Shown piece after piece: positions 7,595-16,641 of a DNA stretch of 46,244 nt (position 1 is the first letter of the stretch; the number at the start of each line of letters is the position of its first letter). This DNA comes from Lactobacillus rodentium (GTDB lineage Bacteria; Bacillota; Bacilli; Lactobacillales; Lactobacillaceae). Under the pieces are notes generated by a model. The model was not told the DNA's origin. It saw nothing but the letters and a program-made list of their open reading frames with translations, and searched no databases. Location: contig NZ_BFBY01000010.1 of the NCBI RefSeq assembly GCF_003423665.1, positions 1-46,244 of the forward strand. The letters are read 5' to 3'. Position numbers and translations under genes: made by a program.

Positions 7595-9286
7595 ATGGCT
7601 TTCGATGGTTTATTTATTCATAGTTTGTTAACTAACCTTTCCCCTACTCTGGTAAATGGGAAGTTAACCAAAATTTACCAACCTTTTGATCAAGATTTGA
7701 TCTTAAACTTTAGAAAAGATCGTAAAAACAAAAAACTTTTAATTTCTGCTAATGCACAAAATCCTCGTTTTTATTTAACTAACGAAACAATTGTGAACCC
7801 CGATGTCGCTCCTACTTTTGTAATGGTCTTAAGAAAGTATCTAGAAGGTTCTATTCTTCAAAAAATTGAACAAGTAGGAGTAGAAAGAATTATAAATTTT
7901 TATTTTTCTAATCGAAATGAATTAGGTGATGAAATAAGACTTGTTCTTTCAGTAGAATTAATGGGACGACACAGTAATGTGATTCTTTATAATGCTACTG
8001 ATAACAAAATAATTGATTTACTAAAAAGAGTGAATCCTGATGAAAATCGAGCTCGTTTGTTACTACCTCATGCTAAATATGCACTTCCTCCACTTACTGA
8101 AGGATTAAATGGGTTAGAGATAAGTGAAGAAGAATTTGGCCATTTGAAAGAAGAAGAGCCTGATCCAGTTTCATTTGCTAAAAAGTTTAATGGCTTAGAT
8201 GGCGATGATCGACGCGAATTTGTTGGTTATTTAGAAGATGATTTTTCTTATTCTTCTTTTCAAACTTTTTTTGATCATTTTAACCATCCCAAGGGTTTTG
8301 TATTACAAACGCCTAAACATAAAGATCGTATTTTTGTTTATCTACCCTACCATCTTGATTTAACTCTTATTTCTTCCAATCCAGATATTAACGAGGCATT
8401 AGATGATTTTTATCATGAGCAAGCCAACCGAGAATGGGTACGCCAAAAATCAAAGCGAATTGAAAATATTGTCTCAAATGAAAGAAAAAAATTATCAAAG
8501 AAAATTGTTAAATTAAATCAAGAATTAGACCGAGCAGAAAATTCTGAAAGTTATCGTATTAAAGGAGAGTTACTCAATACTTATTTAAATCAGGTTAAAC
8601 CTGGTATGGAAGAAATCACTTTACCTAATTATTATGAGAATAATGCGGATCTTAAAATTAAGTTGGATGTTTCTCTTTCCCCTGCTCGTAATGCCCAAAA
8701 ATACTTTACGCGTTATCAAAAATTACGTAATTCAATCAAACATATTAATGAACAATTAAAAATAGCTCGTGAAAATTTGGCATATTTTGATTCTGTTCAA
8801 ACTGCAATTGATAATGCTGATCCACAAGATATCGATGCAATTATTGATGAACTTACTAGTCAAGGATATTTGAAACAACAAAATAATAAACGACGGAAAA
8901 AGAAAATTTCAGAAAAGACCTTAAATACTTTCAAATTAAGCGATGGAAAAACAGTTTTAGTAGGAAAAAATAATTATCAAAATGATTGGCTAACACTTAA
9001 GAAGGCCAATAAAAAAGATTATTGGTTCCATGTTAAGAATATTCCTGGTTCTCATGTGATTCTAGAATCTGACAATCCCACTGAGCAAGATATTAAAGAA
9101 GCCGCAGAAATTGCCGCCTATTACTCCAAGGCCAAAAATTCTGCTCATGTACCAGTAGATTATATTCAAGTAAAACGCATTAAAAAGCCGAATGGTGCTA
9201 AACCGGGTTTTGTTATCTATACAGGTCAAAATTCAATTGAAGTTACTCCTAAAGAAGAAAATGTTTTAAAAAAACGGATCAAATAA
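7595..9286 (+). CDS. rqcH: RqcH (NFACT family; Rqc2 homologue / fibronectin-binding protein)
   Basis: RqcH binds stalled 50S subunits carrying peptidyl-tRNA and recruits tRNA-Ala to add alanine tails that mark the chain for degradation. The protein is also described as FbpA, a fibronectin-binding protein. The open frame extends 39 codons upstream, but I chose the ATG at 7595: it follows GAGGTGA and begins MAFDGLF, the normal NFACT start. The 563 residues show the NFACT-N domain (ELMGRHSNVIL near 130), a middle helix-hairpin and coiled-coil part (about 270-430, Lys/Glu-rich), and the NFACT-R domain (NDWLTLKKANKKDYWFH...GSHVIL). It is alone between a divergent regulator and a bidirectional terminator shared with the carB-like gene. 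Confidence 0.92.
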   Translation: MAFDGLFIHSLLTNLSPTLVNGKLTKIYQPFDQDLILNFRKDRKNKKLLISANAQNPRFYLTNETIVNPDVAPTFVMVLRKYLEGSILQKIEQVGVERIINFYFSNRNELGDEIRLVLSVELMGRHSNVILYNATDNKIIDLLKRVNPDENRARLLLPHAKYALPPLTEGLNGLEISEEEFGHLKEEEPDPVSFAKKFNGLDGDDRREFVGYLEDDFSYSSFQTFFDHFNHPKGFVLQTPKHKDRIFVYLPYHLDLTLISSNPDINEALDDFYHEQANREWVRQKSKRIENIVSNERKKLSKKIVKLNQELDRAENSESYRIKGELLNTYLNQVKPGMEEITLPNYYENNADLKIKLDVSLSPARNAQKYFTRYQKLRNSIKHINEQLKIARENLAYFDSVQTAIDNADPQDIDAIIDELTSQGYLKQQNNKRRKKKISEKTLNTFKLSDGKTVLVGKNNYQNDWLTLKKANKKDYWFHVKNIPGSHVILESDNPTEQDIKEAAEIAAYYSKAKNSAHVPVDYIQVKRIKKPNGAKPGFVIYTGQNSIEVTPKEENVLKKRIK

Positions 9287-9287
9287 A

Positions 9288-9317
9288 AATAGCCTATCTC
9301 TTATGAGATAGGCTATT
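9288..9317. terminator. bidirectional intrinsic terminator between rqcH and carB-like gene
   Basis: A perfect 13-bp stem (AATAGCCTATCTC, loop TTAT, complement) has A/T runs on both sides. It can end transcription of rqcH from the left and of the fhs-lspA-rluD-carAB-like operon from the right. Confidence 0.85.
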
Positions 9318-9344
9318 TAGTTTACATAATTTTTTAACTGTTAA

Positions 9345-12300
9345 TTACAATGGTTGAGTTGTCATTGCCATTGTTTCTAAGACTAGGACAATATCTTCAA
9401 TAGATTGTAAAGTTGAAAATACCGGAATGTGTGTGCTTAATGCAGTATCTTGAATTAAGATCGCATCTTGACTTGCTGAATCAGATAAATCTTTAACATT
9501 TACTACCATATTAATTTTATGTTGAGCAATTTTTTCAAGTAGACTATGACTACCTTCTTGAATTTTTTCAATAATTCCGGTTGTAATTCCCTTTTCAGCT
9601 AAAGCATTAGCCGTTCCCTCAGTAGCTAACAAACTGAATCCTAGTTTATGTAAACGAGCAGCTAATTTAATTGCTTCTTCTTTATCATTATCGCGGACTG
9701 AGATAAAAACTGTTCCGTAAGAAGGAATGACCAAATCGCTAGCTTCATATCCTTTATAAAGAGCAGTTGGCAAAGTTTGCGCACGGCCCATTACACTGCC
9801 AGATGTCTTCATTTTAGAATCAAAAGTGTTTTCACTCTGATAACGTAATAAAGAAAAGACTGGCATTTTAATATGAATCAAAGAACTACTTGGCCAAATA
9901 TCTTCTGGTAAGTCTAATTCTTTTAAACTTTTTCCTAATAATAATTCAGTCCCTACCTTTACAATATTTTTATGTAAAGACTTACTTAAAAAGGCTACAT
10001 TATGTCCAGCATATGATTTTGCTTGAAGTAAATATAACTGATTATTTTTAAATAAAAAGTGTAAATTGATTGGACCTCTTAAATGAAGTTTTTTAACGAT
10101 GGTGATAGCAGCATTTTTGAGTTGCTGAATACTCATTGGCGTTAAGTTTTGAGGCTTGAAAACAGCTATCGAGTCTGAGGCATGTGATCCAGTTTGTTCA
10201 AAATGTTCGATAATTCCTGGGATAGTTACACTTTTACCATCAGAAAGTGCTGTAATTTCGTATTTTTCCCCTTCAATAAATTTTGAGACTGAAATTTGGT
10301 CTAAATCATTCTCTAAAATATAGCGTTTTAAAGCTGGTAAATCAAAGACTACTGCTGATTTGTTTTTCTTGTGATTACTAGTTCCACCAATTAAAACCGG
10401 AAATTGATGTTCTTGAACAAAATTAAAAATATCTTGTTCATTTGTGCTTAATAAGAATGGTACTGGTTTAAATGATTTAAATTCAAATAAATCTGAAAAC
10501 TTTTGGTGAAGAATATTAACTAGATTTTCTTGTCCCAAAATCTTAATCCCATGTTCAAGTAATCGGTGACGATACTGATTAATTTGCTTACCTGAAAATT
10601 GCGTAATAACACAATTGATGCCCTCTTTTTGGGCAATTGCTAAAATATTTTCCATAGTGATGGGATCAAAATAAACTCGATCGCATACATCATAAGCATT
10701 AGAAATACATTCAGGATTATTGGAAAGAATAATTGGACTAATTCCATTTTCCTTCAAAGTTTGAGCAACATGGTAAAGCATGTAATCAAATTCTTCATTT
10801 TGAGAAACTTGAAATGGCTTTAATCCAAGAATTAGATATTTTTTTGGTTGAGATATTGGGTCAATTTCGTTTTGGACATCATAAGCCGAATATACTGGAT
10901 TAACCTTTGGTCGCTCAATTCCAGCAGTACCATCAAGTTCTAAATAAGAAGGGAAAATCTTGTTTTTGATTAATAGTTCTCCAATTTCTTCTTCACTATG
11001 ATTAGTAAGTAAGGCGATCAATTTATTTGAAAAGCCATTTTTCTTAACTTTTAGTAGTAAATGCGGCGTCAATTCCTCATTACTTAGTTCACGCATTAAG
11101 ATGATAATATGATTGAACTTTTGCAAAAATATGGGATGGATGTGCAAATTCTGATGAAGGGTTTGGTAATCTATCCCCTTGGCAATCGCAGCTAAGAGCG
11201 TAATCAAATGATTTTCTTGTGGCTGTTTTAAATCAGCAATAATCTGATCTTCTGGTTTATTATATTCTTTTTGCCATGTCCTTCTATTATTAGAAAAATT
11301 AGTAGTAGCATGAATTGCTTTTAAAAAAGCGGCTTCAAAATTTCGACCAATTCCTAGAGCTGCTCCTCCAGAAGTTTCTTGGTTTCCGAGTTGATAATGG
11401 TTGTATCCTGATTCAATAAAAGACCAAAATGGTAATTTTATACTAATAGCATCTTTAGTAGGCTCAACTGCAGCATTTAAACCTGATTGTGGATCAGTAA
11501 TTTCATTTAAGTTATATCCCAGCGCAATTTTTGCATTAATGTATCCAATTGAATAGATGCCAGAACGATAACCTAAAAGTGTTGTTTCGGTTAAGCGTGG
11601 TTTTACATTTAGGATCTTATAAAGAAATCTGTCTTCATCTTGTTTTATCGCAAAATGCACAACTAAAGTTCCTTGAATATCAAGTATTTCAGCAATTTGT
11701 TTAACTACATTTCGTAACTTTTGAATTTGATTATTATTACGCGTTAAAATTGGACTCACTAATAATGAATCATTAGCAGTTAGTCCAACTGGTTCCATGC
11801 TTCCCATATTGTTAAAGAAGTTGAAATTACCATGACTGTCACGTACTACGTTAAAGATTACTTCTTCCCAACTGGAAAGGTCTTCTTGAACCAAATAATT
11901 GTTCCAATCGAAATGCTCGAGCTCTTCTTCATTTTTAAAGAATTTAATCACTGACTCGAAATTTTTCAAAGTATGATGTTGATCAGGGCGATATTTTTGT
12001 TTTTTGGTTAATAGTAAAGGATAGTGAGCATCTTTTAATTTTTCAAAGGTGTCATCTTTACTTTCAAGGAGCCATTGATTAGCTACTGGTACATGATTAG
12101 CTTCTAAAAGATTATGTAGGATTCGGTGTTCTTGAATTTGTAAGCTTAATTCATTAGTATTAAGCAATTCAATATTCATTTCATCAATAATCCCATCAAC
12201 CACTAATTGTTCAGTTAATTTTAAAGCCGGCTTTCCCCCATAAACAGGAAGAATGGCATTTGGCTTTTCCATTCTTATGATTCTTTTTAGAAATGTTAAA

Positions 12301-12509
12301 GTTAAAGGTTCAAGATAAACTTGAGTATTTTTTTGCGGATCGGTTTCAATAGTTGCAGGATTGGGATTAACCAATACAACTTGTATATTTTCTTCAGTTA
12401 AGGCAGTTAAAGCTTGTTTGATCAGAACATCCATATCCATAACTTCCCCAACAACTCTTGGTCCTGCTCCAATCACTAGAACTTTATTAATTTCTTTATG
12501 TAATGGCAT
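9345..12509 (-). CDS. carbamoyl-phosphate synthase large-subunit homologue, probably catalytically inactive
   Basis: The 1054-residue protein has the full CarB layout: carboxyphosphate half (about 1-400), oligomerisation part (400-550), carbamoyl-phosphate half (550-930) and the C-terminal allosteric MGS-like domain (930-1054). Conserved scaffold pieces remain, such as VNPNPATIETD at 48-58, SVMGRAQTLPTALYKG at 905-920 and LLATEGTA at 960-967. The active sites do not. Against E. coli CarB, Q285, E299 and N301 correspond to H285, N301 and K303; Q829, E841 and N843 correspond to H817, Q829 and K831. Both RPS..GG ATP loops are replaced (KKQKYRPDQHH at 169-179 and GGTSNHKKNKS at 708-718). The frame is intact, with no stop or frameshift. 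It starts 4 bases after the carA-like stop with TGGAG inside that gene, so translation is coupled. I read it as a pseudoenzyme of the lost pyr operon; early gene decay is the alternative. Confidence 0.85.
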   Translation of the reverse strand: MPLHKEINKVLVIGAGPRVVGEVMDMDVLIKQALTALTEENIQVVLVNPNPATIETDPQKNTQVYLEPLTLTFLKRIIRMEKPNAILPVYGGKPALKLTEQLVVDGIIDEMNIELLNTNELSLQIQEHRILHNLLEANHVPVANQWLLESKDDTFEKLKDAHYPLLLTKKQKYRPDQHHTLKNFESVIKFFKNEEELEHFDWNNYLVQEDLSSWEEVIFNVVRDSHGNFNFFNNMGSMEPVGLTANDSLLVSPILTRNNNQIQKLRNVVKQIAEILDIQGTLVVHFAIKQDEDRFLYKILNVKPRLTETTLLGYRSGIYSIGYINAKIALGYNLNEITDPQSGLNAAVEPTKDAISIKLPFWSFIESGYNHYQLGNQETSGGAALGIGRNFEAAFLKAIHATTNFSNNRRTWQKEYNKPEDQIIADLKQPQENHLITLLAAIAKGIDYQTLHQNLHIHPIFLQKFNHIIILMRELSNEELTPHLLLKVKKNGFSNKLIALLTNHSEEEIGELLIKNKIFPSYLELDGTAGIERPKVNPVYSAYDVQNEIDPISQPKKYLILGLKPFQVSQNEEFDYMLYHVAQTLKENGISPIILSNNPECISNAYDVCDRVYFDPITMENILAIAQKEGINCVITQFSGKQINQYRHRLLEHGIKILGQENLVNILHQKFSDLFEFKSFKPVPFLLSTNEQDIFNFVQEHQFPVLIGGTSNHKKNKSAVVFDLPALKRYILENDLDQISVSKFIEGEKYEITALSDGKSVTIPGIIEHFEQTGSHASDSIAVFKPQNLTPMSIQQLKNAAITIVKKLHLRGPINLHFLFKNNQLYLLQAKSYAGHNVAFLSKSLHKNIVKVGTELLLGKSLKELDLPEDIWPSSSLIHIKMPVFSLLRYQSENTFDSKMKTSGSVMGRAQTLPTALYKGYEASDLVIPSYGTVFISVRDNDKEEAIKLAARLHKLGFSLLATEGTANALAEKGITTGIIEKIQEGSHSLLEKIAQHKINMVVNVKDLSDSASQDAILIQDTALSTHIPVFSTLQSIEDIVLVLETMAMTTQPL

Positions 12510-12513
12510 TAGC

Positions 12514-13569
12514 TTACTCCATCATTTTTATAAATTGATCATAAATATCATTGGCATCAAAATTACCGGGAGATCCTTCCGGATTGAATGCCGTTGTAAG
12601 GACCTTATTTTTTTCATCTTTATATCCAGAAACCAGATTGGATTTAATATCATAAAAAACTTCTGAAAATGGTAAAGCGATACTTTCTGGATTAACCAAT
12701 TTACCTAAATTGATTGCAGTTTGATAAATATTTTTAGTATGAGGATTGATCATTGGGTAATTACTTCCATCGTAAGCCGGGATTAAATCAACTAATTCTA
12801 AGTCTAAATATTTACTAATTAGTAAAAATCCTAAGCCAATCCCTAAAATTGGTAATTGCCCATAAAATTTATCTAAGAGTGGTTTTAAGACATTTTCTAG
12901 TTCTTTGGGATCATTTGGACCATTGGAAATAACAATCGCATCTGGTCTAATATTTGTAACATCATAAATAGATGCATTATAAGGTAAAACAACGCTATTT
13001 ATTTTTCGTAATGAAAGCGCCCGAAGTAAAGAGTGCTTTAAACCTAGATCAATTACCGCTACTGTTTTTCCTACATTAGGTGCTGCATACGCATTAGTAG
13101 TTGAAACTTGAGCAGTCTGATTTTTTGGTAAAACCAAGGCCTTAATTTGATCAAAAGCATGATCGTCATCGGTATCCATAATTGAAGCTTTGATTGTTTG
13201 GGTATTTTTTAATTTCTTCACCAAAGCTCGCGTATCTATACCATAAATAGCGGGAATTTTCTTTTCTTTTAAAAATTGATCTAAATCTTGAAAACTTGAA
13301 CTGTCTGATATATGACGAGCAATATCATTAGCGATAATGCCTCTAACACTTGGATCGATTGATTCATAATCAATTGGATTAATACCGCTACCACCGATCA
13401 ACGGTGTCGTAAAGCTTAATATTTTACCAAAATTTGCTGGATCAGAAATAGCTTCTTGATAACCAAAATTTGAAGTTTGTATGGCGAGCTCACCAGTTGA
13501 AGTAGTTGAAGCACCAAATGGATGACCACTAAAAGCAGAGCCATCTTCTAAAATTAAGTACCGTTTCAT
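12514..13569 (-). CDS. carbamoyl-phosphate synthase small-subunit homologue, glutaminase site lost
   Basis: The 351-residue protein aligns over its length with CarA, the glutamine amidotransferase subunit of carbamoyl-phosphate synthase: CarA N-domain (1-150, with LEDGSAFSGHPFGA and GYQEAISDP) and class I glutaminase domain (165-351). The nucleophile block GICLGHQ is GIGLGFL here, so Cys is G245 (codon GGC, one base from TGC). The catalytic His in the HPE block is N329 in FNPEGSPG; only the Glu (E331) remains. The SNGPGDP loop is SNGPNDP, and the FGHHGGNHPV and QNHGFAV blocks are unrecognisable. It cannot be a normal glutaminase. I start at 13569, not the ATG three codons earlier, because AGAGAGG is then 9 bases away and the protein starts MKRYLILEDG like CarA. 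It follows rluD by 16 bases in one operon. Confidence 0.87.
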   Translation of the reverse strand: MKRYLILEDGSAFSGHPFGASTTSTGELAIQTSNFGYQEAISDPANFGKILSFTTPLIGGSGINPIDYESIDPSVRGIIANDIARHISDSSSFQDLDQFLKEKKIPAIYGIDTRALVKKLKNTQTIKASIMDTDDDHAFDQIKALVLPKNQTAQVSTTNAYAAPNVGKTVAVIDLGLKHSLLRALSLRKINSVVLPYNASIYDVTNIRPDAIVISNGPNDPKELENVLKPLLDKFYGQLPILGIGLGFLLISKYLDLELVDLIPAYDGSNYPMINPHTKNIYQTAINLGKLVNPESIALPFSEVFYDIKSNLVSGYKDEKNKVLTTAFNPEGSPGNFDANDIYDQFIKMME

Positions 13570-13585
13570 GAGGCCCATCCTCTCT

Positions 13586-14488
13586 TTATTTTCGTAACTT
13601 CTCCAATTGTTCTTGAAAAATCTTTGGTACTTGAACTGAAAATTCTAACCATTTATGACTTGTTGGTTGTTCAAATCCCAAAGTTGCAGCATGCAAAAAT
13701 TGTCCATGACCTTTTAAAGTCTTTTTCGGACCATACAGTGGGTCTCCAGCCAAAGGATGTCCAATATATTTCATATGAACACGAATCTGGTGTGTCCGTC
13801 CTGTTTCAAGAATACATTTAACTAAGGCATAATCTTTAAACTGTTCCAAAACTTCAAAATGAGTTCGTGCGGTTTTCCCTTTAGGATTAACTGCCATTTG
13901 TTTACGATTATTAGGATTACGACCAATTGGAGCATCAATTACTCCTGATAAATTATCAAAATTACCATGAACAATTGCCAAATACTCTCTTTTATTGGTC
14001 TTATTAGCTAATTGATTCTCTAAACTTTGGCGGGCAAGATCATTTTTGGCTACCATTAGTAATCCTGAAGTGTCTTTATCAATTCGGTGAACAATTCCTG
14101 GTCGAAAACCTTCAGGACTTTTAGCTAATTCTTGCGTGTGGTACAACAGACCATTAACTAAGGTATGATCGGGATGCCCAGCAGAGGGATGAACTACCAT
14201 ACCTTGAGGCTTATTTACCACGATCACATCATTATCTTCATAGATAATATCTAGATGTAAATTTTCAGGTTCTAAGGACAAAGGCGCTTTGGGTGGAATA
14301 GTCACAGATATTTCATCATTTTGATTAATCTTGTAGGCGCCTTTTACCGGCTTGCCATTGACTAAAATATCTTTTTCTTTAATTAATTCCTGTACCCGAG
14401 TACGACTTAAATTAGAAATTTTTTCAGTTAAAAATTTATCTATTCGTCCTGTTTCATTATTTATAGTAAACGAATATGAATCTGTCAT
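13586..14488 (-). CDS. rluD: RluD-type 23S rRNA pseudouridine synthase
   Basis: This is a 300-residue pseudouridine synthase of the RluA/RluD family (B. subtilis YlyB), which modifies uridines in 23S rRNA. It has an N-terminal S4 RNA-binding domain (about 14-75, with LSRTRVQELIKEKDILVNG) and a catalytic domain with the HRIDKDTSG motif, where D137 is the expected nucleophile. The next block, GRTHQIRVHM, is also present. The stop of lspA lies 3 bases before its ATG, so lspA-rluD are coupled. The exact target uridines are not known from sequence. In relatives this gene is followed by pyrR; here the carA-like gene follows directly. Confidence 0.92.
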   Translation of the reverse strand: MTDSYSFTINNETGRIDKFLTEKISNLSRTRVQELIKEKDILVNGKPVKGAYKINQNDEISVTIPPKAPLSLEPENLHLDIIYEDNDVIVVNKPQGMVVHPSAGHPDHTLVNGLLYHTQELAKSPEGFRPGIVHRIDKDTSGLLMVAKNDLARQSLENQLANKTNKREYLAIVHGNFDNLSGVIDAPIGRNPNNRKQMAVNPKGKTARTHFEVLEQFKDYALVKCILETGRTHQIRVHMKYIGHPLAGDPLYGPKKTLKGHGQFLHAATLGFEQPTSHKWLEFSVQVPKIFQEQLEKLRK

Positions 14489-14491
14489 TAA

Positions 14492-14968
14492 TTAAGCCTT
14501 CTTTTTGTCTTTCCCATCAATAAAGAGAAGATAAATAAAAACCAAAATTACGCCTACTGTAATACAGCTATCAGCAAAATTAAAAATATTAAAGTTAATA
14601 AAATCCAATTGCATCATATCTACTACATAATGAAGACGCACTCTATCAATGAAATTACCAATAATTCCACCTAAAATTAAAGCTAAACCAATATCAAAAG
14701 TTTTACTTTTATATTTAGGATTAAACAGAAAATATAATACAGCTATAATCGCAATTACTGAAATGAGATAAAAGAAATACATTTGTCCAGAAAAAATATT
14801 CCAAGCTGCACCATTATTTCGTAAATAGTAAAAAGATAAAATATTTGGAATGATTGTTTTACTTTCTCCTACTCTTAAATGTCGTACTACATTAAATTTA
14901 ATCAATTGATCAATTCCAACAACTATTAATGAAAGTAGTAAATATAATGCTTGTTTCGATTTTTTCAT
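14492..14968 (-). CDS. lspA: lipoprotein signal peptidase (signal peptidase II)
   Basis: This membrane aspartyl protease cleaves prolipoprotein signal peptides after lipidation. The 158 residues contain four predicted membrane segments (about 8-25, 62-82, 92-110, 132-150) and the conserved blocks NNGAAWNIF, GNFIDRV...VVDM (D117) and FNFADS (D133), the two catalytic Asp. Its ATG shares one base with the fhs stop (TAATG), indicating translational coupling. The lspA-rluD pair is the usual order in Firmicutes. Confidence 0.95.
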   Translation of the reverse strand: MKKSKQALYLLLSLIVVGIDQLIKFNVVRHLRVGESKTIIPNILSFYYLRNNGAAWNIFSGQMYFFYLISVIAIIAVLYFLFNPKYKSKTFDIGLALILGGIIGNFIDRVRLHYVVDMMQLDFINFNIFNFADSCITVGVILVFIYLLFIDGKDKKKA

Positions 14969-16641
14969 TAAAATAGACCAGAAATTTTACCGTTATTATC
15001 TACATCAATATCTAAAGCTGCAGGATGTTTTGGTAGACCAGGCATATCTAAAATATGACCAGTTGCTACAACAACAAAGTTGGCACCATTTTTCAGAGCC
15101 AAGTCTTTAACATGCAAAGTAAAGTTAGTTGGAGCACCAAGTTGATTTTTATCATCAGTAAATGATGCTTGAGTTTTGGCAATAATAACTGGTAACTTGT
15201 CTTTACCCATCGCTTTAATTTCTTCTAATTGTTTTTCAGCTTTTTCTGAATATTCAATGTTCGCAGCACCATAAATATTTTTAGCAATTTTTTCAATTTT
15301 TACTTTAAGGTCGTCATCATCATTATAAATAGAATGATAATCTCCACCTTTATCAGCCAAGTTTGCTAATTTTTGAGCTGCTTCTACTCCACCTTTAGAA
15401 CCATCATCATGATATGAAACAACTTCACAAGTAAAACCTTCATTTTCAATAAGTTCTTTTAATTTTGCGAGTTCAGCTGGAGTATCAGTGGCAAATTGAT
15501 TAATTAACACCATGACAGGTAAACCATATTTAGCCATATTCTTCATATGACGGTCAAGGTTAGCAAATCCTTTTTCTAGAGCATCCAGATTTTCATTAGC
15601 TAGATTTTCAGTTGACTTTTCAGCTTGATATTTCAAAGCACGAACAGTGGCTACAACAGCTACAGCATCAGGTTTTTTGGCTAAATTCTTTGAAACAAAG
15701 TCCATAAACTTTTGTCCCCCTAAATCAGCGCCAAAGCCTGCTTCAGTTAATACATAGTCCCCAAGGTGAAGGGCTAAGTTTGTAGCCATTACTGAGTTAG
15801 CTCCATGAGCAATATTAGCAAATGGTCCCCCATGAACTAAAGCTGGAGTATGTTCCAAAGTTTGAACTAAGTTTGGCTTTAAAGCAGTTGATAATAAGGC
15901 AGCAATTGCTCCTTGGAAGCCAAGATCTTTAACAAAAACAGGTTGATCATTAGTGGTAAAACCAACCAACATGTTACCAATGCGTTTTTTCAAATCATTG
16001 ATATCAGTTGCTAGACAGAGAATAGCCATTAATTCATTAGCAACTGTAATTGCAAAACTAGCATCATGTTCTACCCCATTAAATTTTGAACCTTGACCAA
16101 TCGTAATTTTACGTAAAGTTCGATCATTTACATCGATTCCGCGCTTCAAAACAATCCGGTCAGGGTCAAGATTAAGGCTATTATCTTGATAAATATAGTT
16201 ATCAACTAAGGCAGCCAAAGTATCAATTGCACTAGTTAAAGCATGCATGTCACCAGTAAAGTGAAGGTTAATATCTTCCATTGGGATAATTTGAGCATAT
16301 CCCCCACCAGTAGCACCACCTTTTAAACCGAAAACAGGACCCATTGATGGTTCTCTTAGAGCAATCATAGTGTTCTTGTGTAATTGATTACTAAAGGCAT
16401 CGCCTAAACCAATAGTAATAGTTGATTTTCCTTCACCAGCTGGTGTAGGTGAAATAGAAGTAACTAAAATTAATTTACCTAATTTATCATTACTCATTAC
16501 TCGATTAATTGCTGGCCAAGAAATTTTGGCCTTATCATTGCCATAAAGTTCAATATCGTCAGGAGATAAGTTAACTTTTTCAGCAATTTCAGTGATTGGT
16601 AATTCTTTAGTGTTTTGAGCTATTTTAATATCAGATTCCAT
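14968..16641 (-). CDS. fhs: formate-tetrahydrofolate ligase
   Basis: The enzyme makes 10-formyl-tetrahydrofolate from formate, ATP and THF, feeding purine and initiator fMet-tRNA formylation. Starting at the ATG at 16641 (AAAGGAG at 8 bases) the protein has 557 residues, the normal length; the open frame upstream is not needed. Marks are the ATP loop [14 protein letters not shown] near 75, the [19 protein letters not shown] block and [14 protein letters not shown] at the end. Its start lies 11 bases inside the end of the EbsA-like gene and its stop overlaps lspA, so it sits in the middle of the ebsA-like-fhs-lspA-rluD-carAB-like operon. Confidence 0.95.
   Translation of the reverse strand: MESDIKIAQNTKELPITEIAEKVNLSPDDIELYGNDKAKISWPAINRVMSNDKLGKLILVTSISPTPAGEGKSTITIGLGDAFSNQLHKNTMIALREPSMGPVFGLKGGATGGGYAQIIPMEDINLHFTGDMHALTSAIDTLAALVDNYIYQDNSLNLDPDRIVLKRGIDVNDRTLRKITIGQGSKFNGVEHDASFAITVANELMAILCLATDINDLKKRIGNMLVGFTTNDQPVFVKDLGFQGAIAALLSTALKPNLVQTLEHTPALVHGGPFANIAHGANSVMATNLALHLGDYVLTEAGFGADLGGQKFMDFVSKNLAKKPDAVAVVATVRALKYQAEKSTENLANENLDALEKGFANLDRHMKNMAKYGLPVMVLINQFATDTPAELAKLKELIENEGFTCEVVSYHDDGSKGGVEAAQKLANLADKGGDYHSIYNDDDDLKVKIEKIAKNIYGAANIEYSEKAEKQLEEIKAMGKDKLPVIIAKTQASFTDDKNQLGAPTNFTLHVKDLALKNGANFVVVATGHILDMPGLPKHPAALDIDVDNNGKISGLF

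Noticed and set aside
9345-13569. Normal carAB annotation by simple similarity
   Set aside because: Overall similarity would give this name, but the catalytic residues of the glutaminase and both ATP-grasp sites are replaced.
13570-13585. PyrR-type attenuator before the carA-like gene
   Set aside because: Only 16 bases separate rluD from carA, which leaves no room for an attenuator.
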